Source: Verrucomicrobiota bacterium (GTDB lineage: Bacteria; Verrucomicrobiota; Verrucomicrobiia; Limisphaerales; J093). Taken from it: DNA of 63,247 nt. Below, in pieces: positions 16,901-25,670 of the stretch; within the stretch, counting starts at the first letter, position 1; each line of letters begins with the position of its first letter. Under the pieces are notes generated by a model. It saw only the letters and a list, made by a program, of their open reading frames with translations. It did not search any database and was not told the origin of the DNA. The position numbers and the translations under genes are program-made. The stretch is from contig JAKLFY010000036.1 of assembly GCA_022710935.1 (NCBI GenBank), forward strand, positions 1 to 63,247. Direction: 5' to 3'.

Positions 16901-19758
16901 CTGTGGATACTCCCCGCCGCGAGAGCCACCATGTTCCGCACCCCGAATGGAACGGTGGCCTGCCCATAGCCCGGAGATCCCGGGGAACCTGCGCCCCAGC
17001 CAAGAACGGTGCCGTTGGCTATGAGCGCGAGACTGTGGTGGCTACCGGCAAATATCGCGACCGCTCCCTTGGGCGGAGTGCCCGAGGGCGCGACCGCCTG
17101 GCCATCATAGTTGGCGCCCCAGCCCATAATCGTGCCATCGGTCTTCAACGCGAGACTGTGCGCCTTGCCCGCCGCAATGGCGGCCACGCCGTCCAAACCG
17201 ACTGGAATCGAAGCCTGACCCCAAGGGTCATTCCCCCAGGCCGCGACCGTGCCATCCGTTTTCAGCGCCAGAGCGTGCTCGAAGTCGGCGGCTATTGCCA
17301 CCACGCCACTCAGCCCGCCAGGAACGCCGATAGCCCCCAAAGGCACCACGGTGCCACTTTCCTTGAGAGCCAAACTGAAGTTCCCGCCTGCGGCAATCGC
17401 AACGACGTTGCTGCCCGCGAGAGCCCCATTCGCCTGGCCAGACTCGTTGCGCCCCCAGCCTGCAACCGTGCCGTCGGCCCGCAGCGCCAGGCACTGACCG
17501 TAGCCGCTCGCAACGGCAACCACGTTGCTCAGCCCAGTGGGGACGTTGGTCTGGCCGAGGGAGTTGTCACCCCACGCCACGACCGTGCCGTCGGCAATGA
17601 CGGCCAGGCTGTTGGTCGCGCCCGCGGCAATGGCCATCGCGTTGGTCAACCCGGACGGGACGCTGGCCTCGCCCTGGGAGTCAAAGCCCCAGGCCAAGAT
17701 GGTGCCGTCGGCCCGCAACGCCAGGCTGTGCTTCTCTCCCGCGGAAATGGCCACCGCGTTGGTCAGTCCGGAGGGGACGGCGGCCTGACCGGAGAAGTTC
17801 ATTCCCCAGCCCACCACGGTGCCGTCCCTTTTGAGCGCCAGACTGTGCCAACCGCCCGCCACAACCGTCACGACGTCATCCAGCGGCACCGGCAGCAGCG
17901 TGGTCCTGGCCGTGGAGACACGAGGTGCACTCGTTGCCCAATCGCGCCAGGTCTCCAAGGGAAAACGACTCAGAAGTTGGTCGGCGCATTGTTGTTCCGT
18001 GGTCTGCACCTGGCTGACGAACCGGTCCAACTTGGCCGAGTAATTCGTGAGCAGCGCGCCGTACAATGACCGGTTGATGTTCGTGCCCGTGCCGCTGAAG
18101 GTCAGGTTGCGAACGAAGTCCGTGAGGTCGCGGCCCTTGCTGATGAGGCCCTCCAGGCGGCTGGGATATCCCATGGATCGCTCATACTTGCGGAACCAGC
18201 CGGGGTTCTCGAGCGCAAGCTGGAGCCAGGCGCCGGCGCCCGCGCTCCAGTCCTGAGGGTTAACCAGTACCGGCTGGGCCTGAAATTCCTGGCGCCCCAG
18301 CCTCTCCCGCAGGCACTTCTTGAGGTAATTGAGCGTCTCGGCATAGACGTTCGTCGCGCCTGCCGGGGAGATCTGGTAGTACAAGTCGGCGTCTGAGAAG
18401 GGCAACGTCTCGCAGCGGGCGAGGGTCTCGCTGGCCGCCCGGTTGTAGGCGTGAGTATAGAAGACGTTCTCGATGCCCACGTAGCTCGGATTGTAGAGAT
18501 CGTAGGCCAGCGGCGTGCCCACCCGCGCTTCGTAACCGAGCGCCAGATTCATGTTCTCCAGCAAGTCAAACCGCCAGTCCAAGGCGTGAAAGGTGGCCAG
18601 GTTGCGCTCGAGGCGGACCAGGTCAGTCTGGATATCGAGCAGCGAGTGGCGGATTTGCCCCACGTCGCCGACCAGACGGGCAATCTGTCGCCCCTGCGCA
18701 TCGAGGGTGATCTCGATCTGGTCGAACCGCGCGTTGAGCGTGTCGAAGATCTGGGTGAGCGACTGATCCACGCGATCGAAGCGGTAGTTCATGTTCGTGC
18801 TCAGATCGCCGATCAGGGTCTTGATGTTGCCGATCTCACGCGCGATTTCCTCTTCGGGGGATTCGCCGCCGGCGAAAAGGTCCAGGAGTTCGAGGCCGCC
18901 CGCGAGCATGTTCCCCGAAGCGGCGATCCGCGCGAGCTTCGTGGCATCCTTCTCGGCGAAGGCGGCCAGGCCATCGGTCATCATGTGCAGGCCCTGCACC
19001 ACACCCTGCATTTGGCCGGGCAACTTGATCAAAGGATCCTTGGCCTCCAGGAGTTTGGACTGGACCAGAACCGCCGCGGTGGCTGCCGCGATTTTGCGTG
19101 ACTGCCCTTGTTGCACGGCAGCGATGCGTTGGGCGTCGGTTTCGAGGGCTGGCTGGTTGGTCAAGTAGGCCAGCAAGTCAGGCTCGCGCCGGTTGATCTC
19201 CAGTTGCAGCGCCAGATTCGTGTGAATGGTGTCCCAAAACGTCTGCGTCTCGCCGGAGAACAGGTTCACCAATTGGTTGCTGGAGACGGTGAGGCTGCCA
19301 TCCCCGCTCGCCAGGCTGAGTGCCAGCAGGTTCGTCATGGTCGGGTTGGCGCACAACGGCGAGTTGGTGGTGGCGATGATCTCCGACGGACTGGCGTCCA
19401 GCGACACGAGCGTTTCCGGCCAGAGCAGTGCGTCCATGGCGGTACGGAAAAGGGCGTTCCTCCAGGCCCGGGCGGTGCAGACGTCCAGTAGCGCCTGACG
19501 TTTCACCCATTCGCCCTCGGACCCGAGCAGGCGCTGACTGCCGGAGTGGATCATGTCCGCCTGCGGTTCCTCGATCGGGGCTTGAGCACGCGTGACCAGG
19601 GAGTTGAGCAAGCTGAGGTTTGCCAGGGCGAAGTTCGTGCGCGCGGGCACCTGACGCAACGCGTCGAGATAGGCGGCGAGGACTTCATCACGGGACCCGG
19701 TGCTCCGGAGAAGGCTCGGCGCATCGGTGCGATAGCGGGCAGTGGCCTGCCGCAACAC
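13933..19758 (-). CDS. Giant secreted RCC1-repeat/LamG protein (main open frame, cut from its signal peptide by an in-frame TGA)
   Basis: An open frame of 1941 codons. Residues ~1-620 are mostly helical with a predicted coiled coil near residues 330-390 (alternating Asp/Arg/Leu/Gln heptads). From ~627 come 14 RCC1-type repeats of the form VVAIAAG-x-x-HSLALK-x-DGTVVGWG. A LamG/concanavalin-type domain (~1210-1445) follows, then seven more RCC1 repeats and a C-terminal helical region. The protein closes with the verrucomicrobial Arg-Phe-Tyr-Arg module. RCC1 repeats fold as seven-bladed propellers, so the count suggests two propellers, LamG, then a third. The first codon here is TTG and has no signal peptide. 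The same frame continues upstream through one TGA into a perfect signal peptide (see 19795-20004). Likely a cell-surface adhesion or binding protein if expressed. Confidence 0.8.
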   Translation of the reverse strand: MLRQATARYRTDAPSLLRSTGSRDEVLAAYLDALRQVPARTNFALANLSLLNSLVTRAQAPIEEPQADMIHSGSQRLLGSEGEWVKRQALLDVCTARAWRNALFRTAMDALLWPETLVSLDASPSEIIATTNSPLCANPTMTNLLALSLASGDGSLTVSSNQLVNLFSGETQTFWDTIHTNLALQLEINRREPDLLAYLTNQPALETDAQRIAAVQQGQSRKIAAATAAVLVQSKLLEAKDPLIKLPGQMQGVVQGLHMMTDGLAAFAEKDATKLARIAASGNMLAGGLELLDLFAGGESPEEEIAREIGNIKTLIGDLSTNMNYRFDRVDQSLTQIFDTLNARFDQIEITLDAQGRQIARLVGDVGQIRHSLLDIQTDLVRLERNLATFHALDWRFDLLENMNLALGYEARVGTPLAYDLYNPSYVGIENVFYTHAYNRAASETLARCETLPFSDADLYYQISPAGATNVYAETLNYLKKCLRERLGRQEFQAQPVLVNPQDWSAGAGAWLQLALENPGWFRKYERSMGYPSRLEGLISKGRDLTDFVRNLTFSGTGTNINRSLYGALLTNYSAKLDRFVSQVQTTEQQCADQLLSRFPLETWRDWATSAPRVSTARTTLLPVPLDDVVTVVAGGWHSLALKRDGTVVGWGMNFSGQAAVPSGLTNAVAISAGEKHSLALRADGTILAWGFDSQGEASVPSGLTNAMAIAAGATNSLAVIADGTVVAWGDNSLGQTNVPTGLSNVVAVASGYGQCLALRADGTVAGWGRNESGQANGALAGSNVVAIAAGGNFSLALKESGTVVPLGAIGVPGGLSGVVAIAADFEHALALKTDGTVAAWGNDPWGQASIPVGLDGVAAIAAGKAHSLALKTDGTIMGWGANYDGQAVAPSGTPPKGAVAIFAGSHHSLALIANGTVLGWGAGSPGSPGYGQATVPFGVRNMVALAAGSIHSLALKADGTIVGWGAGTPGTSGHPHYGQATPPSGLHDVVAIAAGVWHSLALKADGTVMGWGANDSGRATGVAGGPPGPVTINGQPLNGVVAIAAGGDHSLALKTDGTVVGWGYNAWSQATGVENGPPGPVTISGQPLNGVVAIAAGASSYHSLALKADGTVVGWGDNSSGQTTMPAAENGDVVAIAAGNDHSLALKADGTVVGWGNNYRGATTMPAAWNHDVVAIAAGNDDSLALKADGTVVGWGVNSSGQTTVPAVLFEWQGPVAFVNSTVLTATNTVSSQPAGRLFGGPYWTTGAPALGSHANSAALSFDGVSDYVAATIPALASDYTVSAWVFLRAGGTYEGLRAAVLSATECSTSAEVLIHSAPGVSAPQYLELGRCGEFNGVLGTIPVPLNQWTHIAVCVSPSRQVSYFIDGVTAGSWDATGRNVTIGPSVTLGDNSARFFDGLLDEVQIWARACSQAEIAANMTNRLSGTEPGLVAHWSFDDGPGPGISQLAAEATRIVAGDAHGLALRRDGTVFAWGVNRLGQCQVPAGLSNVVDVAAGQAHNLALRHDGSVAAWGWNVCGQATVPADALKDVAAIAAGGGHSVALKNDGTVRAWGRNDARQTSVPAGLNNVVAVAGGGQHSLALKADGSVVAWGANTAGQTSASWLSGVVAIAAGENHSLALLSTGEVKAWGWNGYGQTSVPEAARSGVVAISARKDHSLALKADGTVVAWGRNSDGQTDLPPGLGNVVALAAGGRHSVFLTAEGVTGGSGDNDLEFVLADVPALITKHWFKAVNTDLLAELAMSGDLNAKAVELSGSKALIQAVLELGMPYTLERDDVLHGFLYGAEALPDLEIARGLFSSETNRLSTLPDARPLMLEEVVWPRLSCFATRLDECLRDIQATGQPEIPRLVSHTSRLLNLLRDAWTTTPPPSLELWTETNSLWLVLFGEPYTPHTLQYSDRLNGPGWTATAITNLRNDEPWTPPVSGGSQRFYRTLLPLP

Positions 19759-19794
19759 GTCGGCCAGGAGGATCGGATCGGCGTGAGGATTGCG

Positions 19795-20004
19795 TCATTG
19801 AAGTTCCAGGAGGACCTCGAGGCTGGCGTCCAGTTCAGGTTGATCGGCCAGTTGTGTGAGCAGCCGCGCGGAATACGCCAGGCGCTGGAACTCCGCGGCG
19901 CCGATGGTCACGGTGTCCTCCTGCGCCCAAACCGGCAGACTCCAGCTCAACAAGGCGAGCGCGAGTGCCCAAGCTGGGTTGGGCGAAGACAGGTTCCTAT
20001 TCAT
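19795..20004 (-). pseudogene. 5' end of the RCC1/LamG gene: signal peptide exon ending at an in-frame stop
   Basis: Encodes 69 residues starting Met-Asn-Arg-Asn-Leu-Ser, with a clean Sec signal peptide (cleavage near Trp-Ala-Gln). A good Shine-Dalgarno AGGAGA lies 8-13 bases upstream of the ATG at 20004. It ends at TGA (19797-19795) in exactly the same frame as the 1941-codon frame downstream, with 12 open sense codons between the TGA and the TTG at 19758. Intact, the gene would encode about 2020 residues. The context is CAA-TGA-C. Nonsense mutation, sequencing error and readthrough are all possible. Confidence 0.7.
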
Positions 20005-20274
20005 GGACTTGATCTCCTAAGGCAAAAGTGCCTTCGGCCTGTGGGGTGTGCTTGAGTGCGTTGTGAGAGCGTGGCCGGGCGGAGAGGCTTGTTCAAGAAG
20101 AAAGCGGACGGAATAGCGTCGCGCAAAGGGTCGTCTTTCGCGCCACGAATCCCCACCACTGTGACCGACAATGCTCTGTGGGGCTTGATCGTGAGCGACA
20201 GCCACGGCGGTTACGTTCCAACGCGGCCATCTGCCGGAGTGTAGAGTCAGGCCTGGTGCCTCATAATTGAAAAC

Positions 20275-20409
20275 GGAAAGGGGTCGGTCCCGGAATTCAG
20301 GAAACCAGCCTTTAGAGGTGACACCCCCACGCCACGACGACGCGATCGCCCAGTCCGCATTCCTGCTTTCCGGGACTGACCCCTTTCTTTCCGGGACTGA
20401 CCCCTTTCC
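20275..20409. repeat. Inverted/tandem repeat ends left of the GH20 gene
   Basis: The arm at 20275-20304 (GGAAAGGGGTCGGTCCCGG followed by AATTCAGGAAA) is inverse to two tandem 21-base copies of CTTTCCGGGACTGACCCC-TTT at 20366-20386 and 20387-20407. A nearly identical left arm occurs alone at 39544-39571. Just before it, TCATAATTGA (20262-20271) is the exact inverse of TCAATTATGA at 23127-23136 on the other side of the GH20 gene. The remaining part of 20005-20420 carries the RBS of the RCC1 gene and no further gene. Confidence 0.65.
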
Positions 20410-20420
20410 GATTGCCTTTT

Positions 20421-23114
20421 CTACGGCAGCACCCCCCAGGCGCGGTTGTGCTCCGCCGGTGACCAGGGCAGCATCTCGAGGGCCGGCGGATCGTCGGGGT
20501 TCCAGGCGAAGGCAGCGGCCACCGGGAGCCCCGCCCACGGGTTCTCGTTGGGGTTGTCGGTCCAAGAGGTGTAGAGCAGTCCCAGGCACTTTCCGGTTGC
20601 CTCGCGGCTGCGCGCACACTCCCGGGCCCAGTCCCAGTTGTTCTCCAGGTCGTACCAAGGCGAGCCCGTCGTCTCGTAGCCGCGAGCGGCGAAGTACTCG
20701 AGGCTGCGGGCCTCGACGGCGTCATCGCGGGCGTCGTAAAACCAGGTGCACTGGATCAGGTCCTTGGGCGCGGTGTCGTTCGCCGGTTCCAGTTCCTGTG
20801 CCGGGGCGTTGTGGAAGGGGTTCAGGGCGTCCGCCCACATCATCACCCGCACTTCTGGGTCAGCCGCCCGGGCGAACTCGTGCATCCGCGTGAGCTCGTC
20901 GGCGAAGAGCTGCGCATTCGTCAGCTTCCGTTCGCGGCAGAGGCGGCAGGTGTTGAGCCAGCGGGGCTCGTCGTGGCCGATGTGGATCCGCCTGACGCCC
21001 AGCTCGCGGATGACGGTACCGAGGGTCTCGCGCATGATCTCCTGCGTCCGAGGGTTCGAGGGGCAGTAGGTCACCGAGCCGGCGGGAGCGTACTCGTAGG
21101 ACAGGCGCACCTCCCCACCGGCGGGGATGCGACCCTGCGGCAGGCGCACGAGGTGCCAAGGCGCGGCCTCGTCAGTGAAGGGGAATCTCGTCTCGCCGGG
21201 GCGCACCTCGTAGTCGCGCCCGACCTCCAGAAGCGCGGCGTCGACATCCGTCACTCGCAGGCTCTGGTCGGCATGCACCAGGTTGCGCAATTGCACTCCG
21301 CCGTATGTCACCCGCAGGTTGTCGAACCAGGCGGTGCCGGTGCCGTCCTGGATCCGCAGGTAGAGCCGGTAGCGGCGGCAGTCGCCGGTGTCGAGGTTCA
21401 GCTTCAGCGGGGCCCAGTCGCTCGTGCCGGCGATCCATCCGGCCATCGCCGCGGGGTTGCCGACCAACTCGCCCTGCTCATCGAGCCGGTAGAGTTCCGC
21501 GTAAGCCCCATGGCCGGTGATGTTATCCAGCTTGAGGTTGGCGACGAACTGCAGTGCGCGGTTCGGCGGCACCTCGAAGTCCTGCCAGGCGCGCATCTGG
21601 CCACGGGTCTGGCGGCTCAGCCGCAGGCAGCGCCTGCCTGCCAGCGGGTGCGTCGTCACGACCGCCGCGCCCTCCGCCTCCGCCCACCGGTCCGCCTCCC
21701 AGGCCTCCGCCCGGCTCTCCGCCACCTGTTCGAAAGAGGCGTTGCGCAGGACAGCGCCCAGCGGCGTCAGGGCATCGAGCGAGACCAGGTGCTCGAGCCC
21801 GTCGTCGGGAACACTCTCCCGCGCCTCCGGGGCAACTTGCGCGCGGGACGCGAACCGCATCGGGCGGTCGCGCACCCAGCGTCCCTCGACACACTGCGGG
21901 TCGATCGCCAGCAGGTACATCCCCCAGCCGAAGCTCTGCACCAGGGGGATCGGCTCCAGATGCAGGCTGCGCAGGTAGGCGAAGTACTCCCGTACCCGAT
22001 CGAGGTTATCCCCCTCCCGGAGGTGATAGAGCAGCGCGTCTTCCATCACCACCGCATTGAGTTTGAGGCGGGCGTAGTAGTTCGCGCGGGCCATACGATC
22101 CGGGTTTGTGGTGACGCCGCCCTGGTAGGTGCCGCGGAAGGGCATGGCCGGGGCGTCCTCGATCGTGAGCTTCGGCACACGCACGCGGCCCTCACCTGTC
22201 CGAACGCAGAGTTGGCGGAGGGTCTGTAGGCCGTGCTGGGCCCCGGCGGCACTGCCGGCGACGACCACCACACCCTCCGGCACAACGGCGAGGTAGCAGC
22301 CTTCCTCGGGCAACTGCGCGGGGCAGTCCCGGACGGCGGCGGCCAGGGCAGTGGGAAGCGCCGTTGCCCGGGCCAGCAGGCCCGGCAAGGTCCCGACCAC
22401 CAGGGCCGGAAAGCCCCCGGGTTCACCGGCGGCCACCACCTTCGCCGCACCCCTGAAGCCCAGGTCCCCCCGCACCAACTCGAGGTTCACCTCACTTTCC
22501 TGCAGTCCGGCGAGGAGCACGGGGGTGTCGGCGGCCAGCACGCACCCTGAGGTCTCGCCCGGCTGGTAGCGAACCATGCGCGGGCGCGGCACCAGGAAGC
22601 GTCCGGTGTCGGCCTCCAGCGGCAGCGGGCTCTTCTCGACCTTCTCGAGACGCACGCCGGCCACCGTATAGTCCGAGCCGGCCTCGAGGCCGCTGAAGGC
22701 GATCGTCAGGCTGTCGCGGCCCCGGCAGGTCGTGCGGCTCTCGACCGGGCGGGAGTAGGCCGCCACGTACTTGCGAGGGAAGCCGTCGGCGCCCCAGAGC
22801 AGGCCGCCGCGGGTGACGGTGACGGCGGCGGTGATGAGGTAGACCGCCTCGGGGTCGAGGGCGCTGGCAGTGCGCTCGAGGCGATCGTCAGCGCGGGCGC
22901 CTGCGACCTGCTGCCCGGCAGCGGCAAGACGGAAGGTCCCATGACCGGAGGCGTTCGTCGTCGTCCAGCCGTCGGCGACGCCGTTGCCGTCGGCATCCGC
23001 GTTCAGGCGCCACTCGATCGGCGGCGCCGCTTGCGCAGTGCACGGCACCGCACACGGCGGAACGGAAAGGGACACAGCCAGGGCGAGTGAAAGACGTACC
23101 GTTGCTTCCTGCAT
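20421..23114 (-). CDS. Secreted family 20 glycoside hydrolase (beta-N-acetylhexosaminidase type) with an inserted carbohydrate-binding-like domain
   Basis: About 897 residues. After a signal peptide (~1-30) there is a CBM-like beta domain (~35-165) and then the GH20 second domain (Val-Val-Gly-Thr-Leu, and Gly-Cys-Tyr-Leu-Ala-Val followed by a Gly-Ala-Gln-His-Gly-Leu-Gln-Thr-Leu-Arg-Gln helix). The catalytic barrel starts near Pro-Phe-Arg-Gly-Thr-Tyr. The GH20 Asp-Glu catalytic pair is in Ile-His-Ile-Gly-His-Asp-Glu-Pro at about residue 712. About 240 residues, including a jelly-roll-like segment, are inserted between the first barrel strands and this motif. It probably releases terminal N-acetylhexosamines from glycans. 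The gene is flanked by repeat ends and looks more GC-rich than its neighbours, hinting at acquisition. A TTG at 23132 is an alternative start. Confidence 0.85.
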   Translation of the reverse strand: MQEATVRLSLALAVSLSVPPCAVPCTAQAAPPIEWRLNADADGNGVADGWTTTNASGHGTFRLAAAGQQVAGARADDRLERTASALDPEAVYLITAAVTVTRGGLLWGADGFPRKYVAAYSRPVESRTTCRGRDSLTIAFSGLEAGSDYTVAGVRLEKVEKSPLPLEADTGRFLVPRPRMVRYQPGETSGCVLAADTPVLLAGLQESEVNLELVRGDLGFRGAAKVVAAGEPGGFPALVVGTLPGLLARATALPTALAAAVRDCPAQLPEEGCYLAVVPEGVVVVAGSAAGAQHGLQTLRQLCVRTGEGRVRVPKLTIEDAPAMPFRGTYQGGVTTNPDRMARANYYARLKLNAVVMEDALLYHLREGDNLDRVREYFAYLRSLHLEPIPLVQSFGWGMYLLAIDPQCVEGRWVRDRPMRFASRAQVAPEARESVPDDGLEHLVSLDALTPLGAVLRNASFEQVAESRAEAWEADRWAEAEGAAVVTTHPLAGRRCLRLSRQTRGQMRAWQDFEVPPNRALQFVANLKLDNITGHGAYAELYRLDEQGELVGNPAAMAGWIAGTSDWAPLKLNLDTGDCRRYRLYLRIQDGTGTAWFDNLRVTYGGVQLRNLVHADQSLRVTDVDAALLEVGRDYEVRPGETRFPFTDEAAPWHLVRLPQGRIPAGGEVRLSYEYAPAGSVTYCPSNPRTQEIMRETLGTVIRELGVRRIHIGHDEPRWLNTCRLCRERKLTNAQLFADELTRMHEFARAADPEVRVMMWADALNPFHNAPAQELEPANDTAPKDLIQCTWFYDARDDAVEARSLEYFAARGYETTGSPWYDLENNWDWARECARSREATGKCLGLLYTSWTDNPNENPWAGLPVAAAFAWNPDDPPALEMLPWSPAEHNRAWGVLP

Positions 23115-23126
23115 ATGATCTGGAAT

Positions 23127-23150
23127 TGTCAATTATGAAGATGTGACCCC
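23127..23150. repeat. Repeat end right of the GH20 gene, overlapping the aroC stop
   Basis: TCAATTATGA (23127-23136) inverts TCATAATTGA at 20262, and AAGATGTGACCCC follows. The aroC stop codon (TAA, 23135-23133) and its last residues (Gly-Val-Thr-Ser-Ser) are encoded by this repeat end, which suggests the repeat was added onto an existing aroC 3' end. Confidence 0.5.
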
Positions 23151-24230
23151 ATGACTGCACTGCGCACGATGCCGCAGGGCGTGGTCGACCAGGACAAGCG
23201 CCGTCATCGCCTCGACGAGCGGCACGGCGCGCGGCAGGACGCACGCATCATGCCGCCCCCGGCCCTTGAGCGTCGTGTTCTGATAGTGCACATCCACCGT
23301 GTCCTGCTCGTGCATCACGGTCGCCACGGGTTTGAACGCCACCCGGAAGTAGATCATTTCCCCATTCGAAATGCCCCCTTGCACGCCGCCCGACCGGTTC
23401 GTCACCGTCCTCACCCTGCCATCCCGCATCCGGAACGGGTCGTTGTGCTCGCGCCCCGTCATTAGCACACAGCCGAATCCTGAGCCGATCTCGAATCCCC
23501 TGGTTGCGGGCAGACTCAGCATCGCTTTGGCCAGATCGGCTTCGAGCCGGTCAAACACCGGCTCGCCCCACCCCGGCGGCACGCCGCGCGCCACGCCCTC
23601 GACAATTCCGCCCACCGTGTTGCCCTCCTGCCGGGTCTTCTCGATCAGGCGGATCATCTCCTGGGCCACCGCGGGATCCGGGCAGCGGACGATGTTGGAT
23701 TCGACTTCCGCCGCGGTGACGCGCTCCGGATCGGCAGCCGCAACCAAACGGTGGACCTGCTTCACATAGGCGAGAACCTCGACACCGAACTGCTCGCGGA
23801 GGATCTTCTTCGCGACCGCACCCGCAGCCACGCGCCCGACTGTCTCGCGCGCGCTGGTGCGTCCCCCGCCCTGCCAATTGCGAATGCCGTACTTGGCCTG
23901 GTAAGTGTAGTCGGCGTGGGAGGGACGGAACTTCGTGGCCATTTCGCCGTAGGCCTCGGGGCGCGCGTCCTCGTTTTTGACCCACATCGAGATCGGGGTC
24001 CCGAGTGTCTTTCCCTCGAACGTGCCCGAGAGAATCTGGACGGAGTCGCTCTCCTTGCGCGGCGTCACGATCCGCGATTGTCCCGGGCGGCGCCGGTCGA
24101 GATCGGGCTGGATGTCGGCCTCGCTCAACGCGAGCCGGGGCGGGCAGCCATCGATCACCACGCCCACACCGCCGCCGTGGGACTCGCCCCAGGTCGTGAT
24201 GCGGAACAGCCGGCCAAACGTGTTTCCCAT
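23133..24230 (-). CDS. aroC: Chorismate synthase
   Basis: A 365-residue enzyme that converts 5-enolpyruvylshikimate-3-phosphate to chorismate using reduced FMN, the last step of the shikimate pathway. It starts Met-Gly-Asn-Thr-Phe-Gly-Arg-Leu-Phe with the conserved Gly-Glu-Ser-His-Gly. Further signatures are Arg-Arg-Pro-Gly-Gln-Ser, the Gly-Gly-Gly-Arg-x-Ser-Ala-Arg-Glu-Thr stretch, and an Asn-Arg-Ser-Gly-Gly-x-Gln-Gly-Gly-Ile-Ser-Asn-Gly segment. The ATG at 24230 gives the canonical N terminus; the longer frame upstream is not protein-like. The length is normal. The C-terminal seven residues appear to come from the adjacent repeat. No other shikimate gene is in view. Confidence 0.97.
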   Translation of the reverse strand: MGNTFGRLFRITTWGESHGGGVGVVIDGCPPRLALSEADIQPDLDRRRPGQSRIVTPRKESDSVQILSGTFEGKTLGTPISMWVKNEDARPEAYGEMATKFRPSHADYTYQAKYGIRNWQGGGRTSARETVGRVAAGAVAKKILREQFGVEVLAYVKQVHRLVAAADPERVTAAEVESNIVRCPDPAVAQEMIRLIEKTRQEGNTVGGIVEGVARGVPPGWGEPVFDRLEADLAKAMLSLPATRGFEIGSGFGCVLMTGREHNDPFRMRDGRVRTVTNRSGGVQGGISNGEMIYFRVAFKPVATVMHEQDTVDVHYQNTTLKGRGRHDACVLPRAVPLVEAMTALVLVDHALRHRAQCSHGVTSS

Positions 24231-24362
24231 GCCGCCAGAGTGCGACAGGCGAGCCGCCAGGTCAAACATCACATCGCCCCGCTCCCGCGTCGCGGGAAGA
24301 TCCGGGATGGATTGCTTTTGCATCGACAGTTCGCCCGAAGAAACGTACATCCTCACCCCAAG

Positions 24363-25670
24363 ATGAGATCAATCGACACAACCACGCGCAAGAAACTGGC
24401 AACTCGGAGGATTGGATGGAGAAGCACGCTGCTGGTCGTCCTGGCGACATCCTCGCTCCTGGCACAGGGGCCCGAGGAGGGATTTGTTCCGCTCTTTGAC
24501 GGAGAGACGCTCGACGGCTGGGTGAAGCGCGGCGGGGACGCGGCCTACAGCGTGGACAACGGCACGATCGTCGGGGAGTGCCTGCCGAGCCGGATGAACA
24601 CGTTCCTGTGCACCGAAAAGGAGTTCGGCAACTTCATCCTGAAGCTCGAATTCAAATTCGATGTTCCCGGCAATTCCGGTGTGCAGTTCCGGTCCGCGGC
24701 CCGTCCCGAAGGGGAAGGGCGCCAACGGGTTTACGGATACCAGGCGGAGATGGATCCGAACCCGCGGGGGGACACCGCCCGCATCTATGATGAGGGCCGG
24801 CGCGGGCATCAGCACGGCATGATCTGGATGGACACCACCGCGGAGGAGACGCTCGCCGCCGCGCGCGCGGCGAACAAGCCGGGCGAGTGGAATGCGCTTG
24901 AAATTCAGTGTGTGGGCCCGTCGATCCGCACCTGGCTCAACGGCGTGGCGGTCGCCAACCTGTTCGACGATCAGAGCCTCACCGGCTTCTTCGGTTTGCA
25001 GGTGCATGTCGGCGATCAAGGCAAGGTCCGCTGGCGCAACATCCGGGTGAAGGACCTGGGCAGGAGCGAGTGGACACCCTTCTTTCTCAAGGGTGCGGAC
25101 GGCAAGTACAAGCTCAACGGCGCGCATTTCGTTCTGCCCAACGACTGGTCGTTCGAGCACGAGAAGGGGTATCTCAAGGGCGTTCACCGCCAGGACGAGA
25201 AACGCGACGGGCTGGTCGTCTCCGACGGCTCGTATGACAACTTCATCGCGCGCGTGACCTACCGCATTTTCGGCGGGAACAGCGCGCTCTATTTCCGGGC
25301 TGAGGAGGTCAACACCCCATGGCTGCTCAAGGGATTCCAGAACGAGATCGCGGGCAACAACAAGGACTCCGCCCTGTGGCACACGGCCGGCGACAAGACA
25401 CCGGGACGCGGCTGGGTGGCGACGAACGACGAGTTGGTGGGGAAGGTCCGCAAAGTGGACGACTGGAACACGACCTGCACGGCGGCCTGCGGCGATCGGA
25501 TCGTCAGCATCCTCAACGGCTTCAAGACGGTCGATACCGTGGATCCGCTGTGCGAGAAGAGCGGCAAGGTGGCCCTCCAGTTGCACGGCAGCGCAAACGT
25601 CGAGATGTGGTTCAAGAATTTCGAAATCCTCGTCATCTCGCGCGAGATGAAGGCGCTCATCGACCGTTAG
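24363..25670 (+). CDS. Secreted protein with two DUF1080 (3-keto-disaccharide hydrolase) domains
   Basis: 435 residues with a signal peptide (~1-34). Two tandem DUF1080 jelly rolls follow. The first (~38-230) has [13 protein letters not shown], Asn-Ser-Gly-Val-Gln-Phe-Arg-Ser and a Gly-Glu-Trp-Asn segment. The second (~235-428) has Leu-Asn-Gly-Ala-His-Phe, Asn-Ser-Ala-Leu-Tyr-Phe-Arg and a Val-Asp-Asp-Trp-Asn segment. The family is linked to glucan and disaccharide breakdown and is heavily expanded in Verrucomicrobiota and Planctomycetota. It is divergent from aroC with 132 bases between starts. The stop codon TAG (25668-25670) is inside the arm of an inverted repeat. Confidence 0.88.
   Translation: MRSIDTTTRKKLATRRIGWRSTLLVVLATSSLLAQGPEEGFVPLFDGETLDGWVKRGGDAAYSVDNGTIVGECLPSRMNTFLCTEKEFGNFILKLEFKFDVPGNSGVQFRSAARPEGEGRQRVYGYQAEMDPNPRGDTARIYDEGRRGHQHGMIWMDTTAEETLAAARAANKPGEWNALEIQCVGPSIRTWLNGVAVANLFDDQSLTGFFGLQVHVGDQGKVRWRNIRVKDLGRSEWTPFFLKGADGKYKLNGAHFVLPNDWSFEHEKGYLKGVHRQDEKRDGLVVSDGSYDNFIARVTYRIFGGNSALYFRAEEVNTPWLLKGFQNEIAGNNKDSALWHTAGDKTPGRGWVATNDELVGKVRKVDDWNTTCTAACGDRIVSILNGFKTVDTVDPLCEKSGKVALQLHGSANVEMWFKNFEILVISREMKALIDR

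Noticed and set aside
14333-18069. Long forward-strand open frames opposite the RCC1 gene
   Set aside because: They are mirror shadows of the repetitive reverse-strand coding sequence: no signal peptide, no domain, composition rich in Arg/His/Pro.
20811-22229. A 472-codon forward open frame opposite the GH20 gene
   Set aside because: A shadow caused by high third-position GC in GH20. The GH20 motifs are unmistakable on the reverse strand.
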